A stretch of DNA of 64,000 bases from CAXXOK01 sp963666755 (GTDB taxonomy: Bacteria; Bacillota; Clostridia; Christensenellales; Aristaeellaceae): NCBI GenBank assembly GCA_963666755.2, contig CAXXGW010000009.1, forward strand, positions 744,001 through 808,000, read 5' to 3'. Below are positions 18,153 through 25,972 of the stretch, piece after piece. The translations under genes were made by a program, and so were the position numbers. The notes below the pieces were generated by a model, which was given only the letters and a program-made list of their open reading frames with translations, searched no databases and was not told where the DNA came from. Within the stretch, counting starts at the first letter, position 1. Each line of letters opens with the position of its first letter.

Positions 18153-18181
18153 ATTATAGCCCTCTGCCGCATGCCTGTCAA
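18153..18181 (-). promoter_or_regulatory. Consensus promoter of the zinc operon
   Basis: Minus strand -35 TTGACA (18181-18176), 17-nt spacer, -10 TATAAT (18158-18153): a perfect sigma-A promoter. About 70 nt upstream of the first start codon. Confidence 0.85.
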
Positions 18182-18326
18182 GGGGGCGCGGCGGAGAGGA
18201 AATGCTGCCCAGAGACCGCAAAGCCTTTACAGAAACGGGATTTTATGCTAGCATAACGGACAGAAAACACCATTTATACTTCATAGAAAATGCCACGGAA
18301 ACAATCGGCTACGGGGAGGCCAGCGC

Positions 18327-21266
18327 ATGAAACGACCTCGGAAGGGGATTCTGACCCTTACGCTGATGGGGCTGACGATTGCCGCAGCGGTGCTGCTGGT
18401 GCGCAGCCTCGATTATCTGAAAGAGACGCCTTTTGCCTGGACGCGCGCGTGGCAATCGCCTTCGGCGGTGTCGGTTGCGCCGGACGGTAGCCTTGCCGTG
18501 GTGGAAAACAGTAAAATGCTGGTGACCCTGACCGATCCGCAGGGTCGGCTGACCGCGCGCATCCGCGGCGGCTCCTACGATACCGATTCGTTCTACTATG
18601 CCGAGCACATTGATACCGACGGCGCGCATGTGGTGCTGGCGGAGGTGCGGCATACCCCCAACAGCACTTTTGTGGAAGCCGAACGAATTTTACGCTACAG
18701 CATGGATGGACAGGACCGCGAAGTGCTGTACGAGGTGGACTACCAGCCGGAGGATCGGCCCCGGCAGCTGGGCCGCATCCTGAGCGTGCACCTGAGCAAG
18801 GGGCAGACGTTTTTCACGCAGGTAGAAGGTTCCACCGTCTCGGCGCTGCACTGTGAGGGCGGCAGCGCGGTGCCGCTGCTGGCGGCGATTGTGCCCGACT
18901 GCGACGATGTGCTGCGCGCCTCGTACGAGCCGCAGACCGGCGCGCTGTGCCTGACCACCAAAAAGGGCCTGCTGGGGGTGGTTACGGCCACACAACCCCT
19001 GCAATGGCTGGCTTATGGCGATGGGGTGCGCGTGCCATGGGATGCGGACATGGCACCCGACGGCACGCTTTATGTGTGCGACCTGACGGCAGAAAGCGTT
19101 GTTGCGCTGCGTGACGGCGAACCGCCCGAAACCCTGTGGCAGGGCGGCCTGGTGTACGATCTGACGGCGACGGCGCAGGGCGTGGCCTTCAGCGATGGGG
19201 CAGGGGTGTTTGAAGTGGGCGGCGCTTCGCTTGCACTGCCGACGGTCACGCTGGCCCCAATGTTTGCCCTGCGGCTGAGCTTGACCTGGGCGGCTGTAGC
19301 CTATCTGGCGCTGGCGGGGCTGTGGCTTTTGTATCGCCTGGTACGCCTGATGCGGGGGCAGCCCGTGTCGGAGGCGCGGCGGCGGATGCTGATCGCAGCC
19401 GTAAGCGTGCTGGTTACGGTTACGCTGGTGATGGCATTCCTGCTCTCTTTCCTGCAAACGCAGTTGCAGGAGCAGACCAACCAGAACCTGTCGCAGCTGG
19501 CGGAGTCGATTTCGGCTACGTCGGGGACTGTGTTTGGGGATCAGCTCGCCTCCATCCGCACGCTGGAGGATTACCGCGGCCCTTCGTACACAACTGTCAA
19601 GCGCTATATGGACGCCTTCTGCGACGCCAGCTACCGCAACGGGGCCAACCTGTACTATGTCCTCTACCGGTTTGACGATTCGATGCTCTGGGGCGTGATG
19701 GATTACGAAAACACCACGGGCGTACACTATCCCTATTGCCCGTTGGGAGAAACGCCGTACGGCGAAGTGGTCACGACCGGCAAACCCCTGCGCGTGGATG
19801 GCGAAGCCGATATTTATGGGCTTTGGAGCTATACCGTCGCGCCGGTGTTCGATTCGGCGGGCCAAACCGTGGGGCTGGTGGAAATCGGCACCAACCAGTA
19901 CGGCGAGGTAGTCGCGCGGCATACGCTCGTGCGCGAGGTGCTGACAGCGGTTCTGGTGGCGCTGCTGCTGGCCATGCTTGCGTTTAACGAATTTACAGCC
20001 TTTCATGACCATCGGGTGCAGTGCCGGACGCTGCGCGCACAGGGGGATGGACGGGTGGCGCTGGGCTTCATCCGGGCGTTGATCTTTCTGGTTTTTATGG
20101 CGGACAATATGGATGCCGCCTACATCCCGCAGCTCTCTGTCGATCTGGGGCTGGCCTCGGCGGGTTTTCTGGGCATGGGCCTGGCATCCGCGCTGCCGAT
20201 GTCGGTGCAGCTGCTGATGATCGGGCTTTCGGCGTTCCTGAGTGGGCGCGTGCTGGATCGCAGCCGCCCCCGTTCGGTGCTGCTGGTTGGCTTCGGGCTG
20301 CAAATTCTGGGCGCGGGGCTGTCCATCGCGGCAATTCTTTTACGGAATTACGGCCTGTTTGTGTTGGCCAAAGCGGTCGGCGGGCTGGGCACGGGCGCGG
20401 CGGTGGTCACCTGCAACGCTTTGCCCGGGCGTGCCACGGGCGATGCGGAGCGGCAGTGGCTGATCGCGGGGCTAAACGTCGGGGTAATTACCGGCGTGGT
20501 GATGGGCTCCTCCGTTGGCGGCTACATCGCGGACTATCTGGGTTACCCGGCCGCCTATCTCGGGTCGATCCTGTGCGTGCTGGCGGCGGCGGGGCTGATG
20601 TGGCAGAACCTGCGCGGGGTGGAACACCTGAGTCTGGAGGAAACCGTACCCGATGCGGCAGCGCAGCGGGGGCAGGCGTGGCGGTTCCTGCGCAACCCGC
20701 AGGTGTTGAGCTTTTTCCTGATGATTATGCTGCCCTACATGCTCATGATGTATTTCAAGGATTACCTGTTCCCGCTGTTTGCGGCGGGCCTGGGCAAGAC
20801 CGAATCCGTCATCGGCAGCGTGATGCTGTTAGGCGGCGCGCTGGCGATTTTTCTGGGGGATGTGTTGCCCGGCGCACTGCTCGACCGGCTGGGTGCGTGG
20901 AACGTGCTCCGGCTGAGCAACCTCCTGTGCGCCTTCGCCTTGGGCGTATTTGCCCTGAACCCGGGCTTTGAAACGGCAGTGCTGACGGTGTGCATGCTGG
21001 GCATCTCGGCCAGCTTTGGCTATGCGGCGCAGGGCGTGTACTACACGGCGATGATCCAGCGCGCCGGCATTGGCGATGGCAAGGCCATGGGCGTATTCTC
21101 GCTGTTTGACAATCTGGGGCAGACCAGCGGCCCGCTGGCATTAAGCGCGCTGCTGTTCCTGGGCGCGGCTGCGGAGTGCGGGGCAATCGCCCTGGCGGCG
21201 ACGGGGCTTCTGGGGGCAGTATCGCTGGTACGGCGGTCGTTAGGGGGTGCGCGCCGGAATGCGTGA
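18327..21266 (+). CDS. Fusion protein: beta-propeller-like sensor, Cache-like domain and MFS transporter
   Basis: 979 residues in an unusual order. Residues 8-28: membrane anchor. About 36-305: repeats of the SPSAVSVAPDGSLAVVENS and PWDADMAPDGTLYVCDLTAE type, as in NHL/SMP-30 beta-propellers, probably outside the cell. About 312-375: two membrane spans. About 385-530: an extracytoplasmic Cache/PAS-like module (SISATSGTVFGDQLASIRTL; PLGETPYGEVVTTGKPLRVD; GLVEIGTNQYGEV). About 537-556: span. About 577-975: a complete major-facilitator unit of about 12 spans, with inter-helix basic motifs such as GRVLDRSRPRS and DRLG. The ATG at 18327 has ACGGGGAGG upstream. The stop overlaps the next gene. Substrate unknown. 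Confidence 0.88.
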   Translation: MKRPRKGILTLTLMGLTIAAAVLLVRSLDYLKETPFAWTRAWQSPSAVSVAPDGSLAVVENSKMLVTLTDPQGRLTARIRGGSYDTDSFYYAEHIDTDGAHVVLAEVRHTPNSTFVEAERILRYSMDGQDREVLYEVDYQPEDRPRQLGRILSVHLSKGQTFFTQVEGSTVSALHCEGGSAVPLLAAIVPDCDDVLRASYEPQTGALCLTTKKGLLGVVTATQPLQWLAYGDGVRVPWDADMAPDGTLYVCDLTAESVVALRDGEPPETLWQGGLVYDLTATAQGVAFSDGAGVFEVGGASLALPTVTLAPMFALRLSLTWAAVAYLALAGLWLLYRLVRLMRGQPVSEARRRMLIAAVSVLVTVTLVMAFLLSFLQTQLQEQTNQNLSQLAESISATSGTVFGDQLASIRTLEDYRGPSYTTVKRYMDAFCDASYRNGANLYYVLYRFDDSMLWGVMDYENTTGVHYPYCPLGETPYGEVVTTGKPLRVDGEADIYGLWSYTVAPVFDSAGQTVGLVEIGTNQYGEVVARHTLVREVLTAVLVALLLAMLAFNEFTAFHDHRVQCRTLRAQGDGRVALGFIRALIFLVFMADNMDAAYIPQLSVDLGLASAGFLGMGLASALPMSVQLLMIGLSAFLSGRVLDRSRPRSVLLVGFGLQILGAGLSIAAILLRNYGLFVLAKAVGGLGTGAAVVTCNALPGRATGDAERQWLIAGLNVGVITGVVMGSSVGGYIADYLGYPAAYLGSILCVLAAAGLMWQNLRGVEHLSLEETVPDAAAQRGQAWRFLRNPQVLSFFLMIMLPYMLMMYFKDYLFPLFAAGLGKTESVIGSVMLLGGALAIFLGDVLPGALLDRLGAWNVLRLSNLLCAFALGVFALNPGFETAVLTVCMLGISASFGYAAQGVYYTAMIQRAGIGDGKAMGVFSLFDNLGQTSGPLALSALLFLGAAAECGAIALAATGLLGAVSLVRRSLGGARRNA

Positions 21267-21825
21267 CGGGCTGAGCGTCCGCCCTTTGACGCCGGACGAC
21301 CTGGAACCGCTTCTGGCGCTGCACGCGGCCTACCTGAACTACGGCGAAGGCATCCGAAGCCATTTTCAACAGGCGCTGACCGACCCTGCGACCATTGCGG
21401 TGCAATGCACGCAGGGCGGACGGATGATCGGCGTGGATATCTATACCCGCGGTGTGGCGCTGTCAGGCGGGCACCCGGAGCTGTGCAGCCAAATTCTTGC
21501 CCTTACGGGGGATGCGGTGGTCTACACCGGTGATGCGCTGCTGGTGGTGCCGGACTTCCGCGGCCGGGGTGTGGATGCGGCGATGCTGGCCGCCTGCCGG
21601 GAGCGCATGCGCGCAACCGGTGTACAGTTTGTGCTTTACGAGCTTTGGGTGCACCCGGACGGGCGCATGCCCGCGCACCGGACGGTAGAGCGGTATGCCC
21701 ACGTGCTGAATTTGGGCCTGCACCGGGATTTTTATGTGGATTTTGACCATTACGGCTACTATTGCCCGATCTGCGGGGCCAAATGCCGCTGTTCGGCACA
21801 CCTGTACCTTTGCCGCGTGGATTGA
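21259..21825 (+). CDS. GNAT-like acetyltransferase with C-terminal Cys cluster
   Basis: 188 residues. N-terminus LSVRPLTPDDLEPLLALHAA and the acetyl-CoA loop VVPDFRGRGVDAAMLAACRE (the R/Q-x-x-G-x-G/A motif reads RGRGVD) indicate a GNAT fold. The C-terminus holds a compact cysteine group CPICGAKCRCSAHLYLC, which could bind zinc and is not usual for GNATs. ATG 21259 overlaps the 3' end of the MFS-fusion gene by 8 nt and no promoter fits between, so the two are translationally coupled. The acceptor could be a small molecule moved by the transporter or a protein Lys; neither can be told from sequence. Confidence 0.82.
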   Translation: MRDGLSVRPLTPDDLEPLLALHAAYLNYGEGIRSHFQQALTDPATIAVQCTQGGRMIGVDIYTRGVALSGGHPELCSQILALTGDAVVYTGDALLVVPDFRGRGVDAAMLAACRERMRATGVQFVLYELWVHPDGRMPAHRTVERYAHVLNLGLHRDFYVDFDHYGYYCPICGAKCRCSAHLYLCRVD

Positions 21826-21852
21826 GCGGCGCTGCCGAAAGGGGGGCCTTCG

Positions 21853-23532
21853 ATGCGCAAGGCCAGTATCCGAACCAAGGTTGTGCTTCTGTTTTTGGCA
21901 CTGGCGCTGCTGCTGACCAGCTCGGTCGGGCTGGTAGCCTATCTGCTCAACTACCGGATGCTGGTCAGCCAATACGGCGATCTGGCGTCCAGTGCCGCGG
22001 AACTGGCCGCGATGCAGATTGACGGCGACCGAGTGCCTGTCTACCTGGCCGACGGGGAGGACGCCACCTACCTTGCGGCGCAGGCCAAGCTGCGCAATAT
22101 TAAAGATAAACTGAACCTGCGCTTTCTGTACGTATCGGTGCCGGATCTGGCGCGCAACGAGGCGGTCTATGTGTTTGACATCGCGCTGGAGGGCGAGGAT
22201 TTAAGCCTGATCAACCGTCTGGGCGACCTCTCCGGCGCATCGGATGTGTACGACCTTACCTCCGGGGTCATGCGCAGCGGGAAAACGGCCACCAACCCGC
22301 GCATCACAACAGGCACGTTTGGCTACCTCCTTTCCGCGTACGCGCCGCTCAAGAACAGCGCGGGGCAGACGGTGGCGGTCGTGGGCGTGGATGTGGATAT
22401 GCGCATGGTGCTCCGGCAGATTGTGACCCAATCGCTGCAGCTGCTGGCGATGGTGGCGGTGGTGATCGTGCTGTTTATCCTGCTGGCGCTGTTGACCACC
22501 AACCGAAGCGTGGTGCGGCCCATCAAGCGGCTGTCGGCGCACATGGCAGCGTTTGATAAAAACGCGGCCACGCTGGACTTGGCGCCGTTTGAAACCCACA
22601 GCCAGGACGAGGTGGGCGTAATGGCCGCCAGCTTCAACAGTATGGCGGAAAACATCAAGGCATATGTAGAAAATCTGCGCGCCGTCACGGCGGATAAGCA
22701 GCGCATCGAAACAGAACTGAACGTGGCCCATACCATCCAGACTGCGATGCTGCCGCGCATTTTCCCCTATGCGCCGGATCGGCGGGAGTTTTCCGTGTAC
22801 GCCACCATGCAGCCCGCCAAGTCGGTCGGTGGGGATTTCTATGACTTCTATATTCTGCACGGGCCGGAAAGCACTGGCACGCATCTGGCCTTCGTGATTG
22901 CGGACGTATCCGGCAAGGGCGTGCCTGCGGCGCTGTTCATGGTCATTACCCAGACGCTGATTAAAACCCGCGCCTTGCAGGGGGAAACCCCGGCACAGAT
23001 CCTGACGATGGTGAACAACCAGCTGTGTGAAAACAACGATGCCGGCATGTTCGTAACCGTGTATATGGGGCTGCTGGAGCTGGCGACGGGCAAGCTGCTG
23101 ATCGCCAACGCGGGGCATAACCCGCCGCTGGTCAGGCATCGCGGCGGCCGGTATGAATGGCTGCGGCATAAGCCCGGCTTTGTGCTGGCCGGCATGGAAA
23201 ACCGCAAGTATACCGATGTGGAATTGCAGCTGCAGCCGGGGGATCGCCTGTTCCTCTACACCGACGGGGTGACGGAGGCGCTGAACCCTGCCCTTGCCCT
23301 GTATGGGGAGGATCGGTTGGAGAAAACACTGAACGACAGCGACAACCGCCCCGCAAGCGTGATGTCGCTGCTGCGCACAGTGCGCACCAGTATTGATGCC
23401 TTCGCCGACGGTGCGGAGCAGGCGGACGATGTGACCATGCTTGCGCTGGACTGGTTCGGGCCGACCTCGGGAACAGTAGCCGGTCGAAAAGAGACGATTC
23501 AGGACGAACCGGGGGACGAGCCGGAGGCCTGA
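21853..23532 (+). CDS. Membrane Cache-HAMP-PP2C (SpoIIE/RsbU-type) serine phosphatase
   Basis: 559 residues. Membrane span 10-32; extracytoplasmic Cache-like domain about 40-195; second span about 197-216; HAMP about 218-275 (NRSVVRPIKRLSAHMAAFDK); short coiled linker (IETELNVAHTIQTAMLP); PP2C-type phosphatase about 305-540. Metal-binding Asp residues are kept in VGGDFYDFY, FVIADVSGKG, LYTDGVTEA and ADDVTMLAL. The enzyme should dephosphorylate an anti-sigma-factor antagonist (STAS) or similar Ser/Thr protein after sensing an external ligand. It has GAAAGGGGGG upstream of the ATG and follows the GNAT gene by 27 nt. No STAS or anti-sigma gene lies close by, so its partner is elsewhere. Confidence 0.93.
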   Translation: MRKASIRTKVVLLFLALALLLTSSVGLVAYLLNYRMLVSQYGDLASSAAELAAMQIDGDRVPVYLADGEDATYLAAQAKLRNIKDKLNLRFLYVSVPDLARNEAVYVFDIALEGEDLSLINRLGDLSGASDVYDLTSGVMRSGKTATNPRITTGTFGYLLSAYAPLKNSAGQTVAVVGVDVDMRMVLRQIVTQSLQLLAMVAVVIVLFILLALLTTNRSVVRPIKRLSAHMAAFDKNAATLDLAPFETHSQDEVGVMAASFNSMAENIKAYVENLRAVTADKQRIETELNVAHTIQTAMLPRIFPYAPDRREFSVYATMQPAKSVGGDFYDFYILHGPESTGTHLAFVIADVSGKGVPAALFMVITQTLIKTRALQGETPAQILTMVNNQLCENNDAGMFVTVYMGLLELATGKLLIANAGHNPPLVRHRGGRYEWLRHKPGFVLAGMENRKYTDVELQLQPGDRLFLYTDGVTEALNPALALYGEDRLEKTLNDSDNRPASVMSLLRTVRTSIDAFADGAEQADDVTMLALDWFGPTSGTVAGRKETIQDEPGDEPEA

Positions 23533-23704
23533 CGGATATGATGGGGTTTACGGGCAGCGGCTGTTGCCTCCTTCGCCGTAATAAAAGGGGTCAAGGGTAT
23601 CGCGGAGCTGGGGGTTTCCGACCCACCCGGTGCTTTCGTGATCGACCTATTGTCTTAAAATGAAGCCTGTGATTCTGGATTACGCTGAAGCAGGCGATAC
23701 AATA

Positions 23705-23742
23705 CAGGAGGCGGTTTGCCCTGTTGGGCAAACCGCCTCCTG
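23705..23742. repeat. Perfect 17-bp hairpin, copy 1
   Basis: Arms 23705-23721 and 23726-23742 are perfect complements, loop TGTT. A near copy lies at 23932-23969. Confidence 0.9.
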
Positions 23743-23746
23743 TCAG

Positions 23747-23928
23747 GCTGTCAAAAAAAGTGGGTCAAGGGATGAAATCCCTTGTCAGGTTCCAAGGGTG
23801 AAACCCTTGGCATGGTTTGGGGCGGAACCCCAAAGCCTTGCGTTGCAACGCATAGCTCAAGCGAGCGAACAGCCCGCAGGGTTATGAGGCGAGCGGCAAT
23901 AGCGACCCAAATGGGTTTTTCGACAAGC
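23747..23928. repeat. MITE-like element with imperfect terminal inverted repeats and three internal hairpins
   Basis: Ends are imperfect inverted repeats: GCTGTCAAAAAAAGTGGGTC at the left (23747-23766) against GCTTGTCGAAAAA...GGGTC read inward from the right end (23928-23904). Inside are hairpins 23766-23784, 23792-23810 (both with GAA loops and 8-bp stems) and 23816-23834. The segment 23859-23895 (GCGAGCGAACAGCCCG...ATGAGGCGAGCG) recurs at 36494-36530. No transposase is encoded, so it would be non-autonomous. Confidence 0.6.
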
Positions 23929-23931
23929 TAA

Positions 23932-23969
23932 CAGGAGGCGGCTAGCCCTGTTGGGCAAACCGCCTCCTG
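23932..23969. repeat. 17-bp hairpin, copy 2
   Basis: Same as 23705-23742 except two changes in the left arm, which leave two mismatches in the stem. Loop TGTT conserved. Confidence 0.85.
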
Positions 23970-24003
23970 TGGTCTTTACATCCTTCGCTACAGCGAAAAG
24001 AGT

Positions 24004-24045
24004 CAAGGTCTATTGGCCCTTGCGGGGTTCGGGGCAGAGCCCCGA
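24004..24045. repeat. Hairpin pair of the dispersed family
   Basis: Imperfect CAAGG/CCTTG stem (24004-24022) followed by a perfect stem TCGGGGC-AGA-GCCCCGA (24029-24045). Same order and spacing as in the copy at 36427-36468. Confidence 0.55.
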
Positions 24046-24229
24046 CGTCCTTCCCGCACAGGATTGCTCCCGTAATGGAGGCAAAACCGATGCCATAACA
24101 ATAGAGTGGTAGCGTTCAGAGCATTCGTGTACGTACAAGCTGCGCTGCCGGGCAGAGCATCACGGCTGATTACCGCGGCTACGGGCTGAGCAGACGCGTG
24201 CAGGGGGTCAAGAGCCGATAACAGCGCGT

Positions 24230-24592
24230 TTACGCTTCTTCCGCCTCGAAGGGAAGCGCGATGCGGTTGCCGTCGTGCTCCCAGAGCCGATCCAACCGGT
24301 AGAACTCACGCTCCGCAGTGCGGAACAGGTGCACCAGCACCGCGCCGAAGTCCAGCACAATCCAGCGGGCATCCTGCTGGCCGTCTTTGCGCAACAGCGG
24401 TACACCGGCTTCGGCAAGCCGGTCTTCCACCTCGTCGGCCAGCGCCTTGAGCTGTAATACGTTGCGGCCGGTGGCGATGACCATCGCATCGGTAATCACG
24501 GTCAGGTTGGTCACATCCAGGGCAACGATGTCCTGGGCTTTCTTGTCATACAGGGCTGCGGCTGCTTTCAGCACGATCTGTTTCGCTTCCAT
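24230..24592 (-). CDS. rsfS: Ribosomal silencing factor RsfS
   Basis: 120 residues. Binds ribosomal protein uL14 and blocks subunit joining in starving cells. Family features: IVLKAAAALYDKKAQDIVALDV opening, IATGRNVLQLKALADEVEDRL, WIVLDFGAVLVHLF and FYRLDRLW. I chose ATG 24592 (AAGGAGA 11 nt upstream); an in-frame upstream start would add about 10 residues. The gene overlaps the 3' end of the NadD-YqeK gene by 47 nt in another frame, so the two are coupled. This nadD-yqeK-rsfS order is usual in Firmicutes. Confidence 0.95.
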   Translation of the reverse strand: MEAKQIVLKAAAALYDKKAQDIVALDVTNLTVITDAMVIATGRNVLQLKALADEVEDRLAEAGVPLLRKDGQQDARWIVLDFGAVLVHLFRTAEREFYRLDRLWEHDGNRIALPFEAEEA

Positions 24593-25802
24593 CAGGGCGA
24601 TCTCTCCTTTGGTTTTCAACACGTTCGGACGGTAATCTTTCCAGCCAGCGGATCACGCGCTGGGTAGAGGGGTGCGGGGTTGCGTTCTGCCGGGCCACGT
24701 AGGCCTGTGTGGAACGCATGGAACTGAGCGTAGCGGCTACCAGGCTTTGCTGGGCCAGCTTGCGCACGGTTTCCAGCGCAGGGTAGCTGCGCCGGGAGGG
24801 CTCGATTTTATCTGCCAGAAACAGCACCATGTCCAGCGGCAGCATCCCGACGCGGCCGGTGGTGTGGCAGCGGATCGCGGACAGGATGCCGGGATCGTTT
24901 ACGCCGTAGTCGGTTTCCGCCACCACCGCGCCGACGGGGCCGTGCAGCAGGTTGGCGTTGGCGAACGTTTCACGATCCAGCAATAGCCGGTGCTCGCGGG
25001 CGATGCGCTGGAGCGTACCCAGCGGCATGCACTTGGCACAGTCGTGCATCAGGCCGGCCAGCTCGCATTGCGCGGCGTCCAGCCCGTGGCGCTCGGCCAG
25101 ACGGCGGGCGGTGTCGGCTACCAGCAGCGAGTGCAGCAGGCGTTTGTCCGTCAGGGCTTCGCGCAGGCGGGCATACCGCGCGGGGGCATCCACCGTGTAG
25201 GAAGGCACACCGTACAGCCCCATCAGCCGGATGTACTCAAATACGGCGGGGGGAAGCTCCTCCGGAGCCTCGCCCCGGGCCAACTGCGCACGGATCGCGG
25301 TGGCGCTGATGTCGATCGGCGGCAGCGACAGAAACTGGAACCGCGCCCCGCGCGCCTCCAAAGCGGGCACCAAAGGGTTTTTGCGGACATCCTCCGCCGC
25401 GCGGCGGCAGACCAGAAAGCTGCATTGCCCAAACACACGATCCGGCGTGCGCCAGTTGGGCAAATCCAGCAGGGTGTCATCGCCGATCAGATAAAAAAAC
25501 TCGGCGTCCGGAAGCTGTTTATGCAGCAGCTGCAATGTGTCAACCGTATAGATGACGCCCTCGCGATCCAGCTCGATGCGGGTAGCGGAAAAGCGCGGTT
25601 CCCGCAGGGTCGCCAAACGCGTCATTTCAAAGCGGTGTTCCGCGTCGGCCAAATCCTGGTGCTTGTGCGGCGGGTTGCCGGTCGGGATGAAAACAATCCG
25701 ATCCAGCTTCGCCTCCTGCAGTGCGCTGGCGGCAATCGCCAAATGGCGCGCATGGATGGGATTAAACGACCCTCCCATCAGTCCGATGCGTTCTTTAGCC
25801 AC
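24546..25802 (-). CDS. nadD: Bifunctional NadD-YqeK fusion: nicotinate-nucleotide adenylyltransferase + HD-domain hydrolase
   Basis: 418 residues that join two enzymes usually made separately. Residues 1-190: NadD, with GGSFNPIHARH (the HxxH nucleotidyl-transferase motif), PTGNPPHK and ISATAIR; makes deamido-NAD from nicotinate mononucleotide. Residues about 205-395: YqeK-type HD domain with RLLHSLLVADTA, LMHDCAK, LLHGPVGA, IRCHTTG and FLADKIEP; YqeK proteins cleave Ap4A symmetrically. The reading frame is continuous with no internal ribosome-binding site that I can see at the junction. The last 25 residues are charged and overlap rsfS. ATG 25802 opens MAKERIGLMGG. Confidence 0.93.
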   Translation of the reverse strand: MAKERIGLMGGSFNPIHARHLAIAASALQEAKLDRIVFIPTGNPPHKHQDLADAEHRFEMTRLATLREPRFSATRIELDREGVIYTVDTLQLLHKQLPDAEFFYLIGDDTLLDLPNWRTPDRVFGQCSFLVCRRAAEDVRKNPLVPALEARGARFQFLSLPPIDISATAIRAQLARGEAPEELPPAVFEYIRLMGLYGVPSYTVDAPARYARLREALTDKRLLHSLLVADTARRLAERHGLDAAQCELAGLMHDCAKCMPLGTLQRIAREHRLLLDRETFANANLLHGPVGAVVAETDYGVNDPGILSAIRCHTTGRVGMLPLDMVLFLADKIEPSRRSYPALETVRKLAQQSLVAATLSSMRSTQAYVARQNATPHPSTQRVIRWLERLPSERVENQRRDRPDGSETDRAESSRSPV

Positions 25803-25901
25803 GCATGCGCCCCCTTCCTGTTTTCCATTATACCTGAAAACCTGGCCGAGGAAAAGGGCTGCGGTAAAAATGCCCGTGCCACGCGCACCGGGCGGCTGCG
25901 G

Positions 25902-25930
25902 TTGACATCCAACTGTGGAATCGCTATAAT
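25902..25930 (+). promoter_or_regulatory. Consensus promoter of the LacI-family regulator
   Basis: -35 TTGACA (25902-25907), 17-nt spacer, -10 TATAAT (25925-25930): perfect sigma-A match, 43 nt before the start codon. Confidence 0.85.
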
Positions 25931-25972
25931 TTGCAGGGTATGGAACCGTTTTCGCGGCAGGGGGGTTCGGCG

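Larger units (their letters stand above)
23533..24229. other. 697-nt intergenic region packed with palindromic repeats
   Basis: No gene supported on either strand. It holds two copies of a 17-bp hairpin (23705-23742 and 23932-23969) that bracket a MITE-like multi-hairpin element (23747-23928), and a further hairpin of the same class at 24029-24045. The part 24060-24229 has no feature I recognise; no tRNA cloverleaf fits. Confidence 0.75.

Noticed and set aside
23660..23887. Possible 75-codon gene in the repeat cluster
   Set aside because: It runs through both arms of perfect palindromes and a multi-hairpin repeat; similar frames arise in each repeat copy without being conserved.
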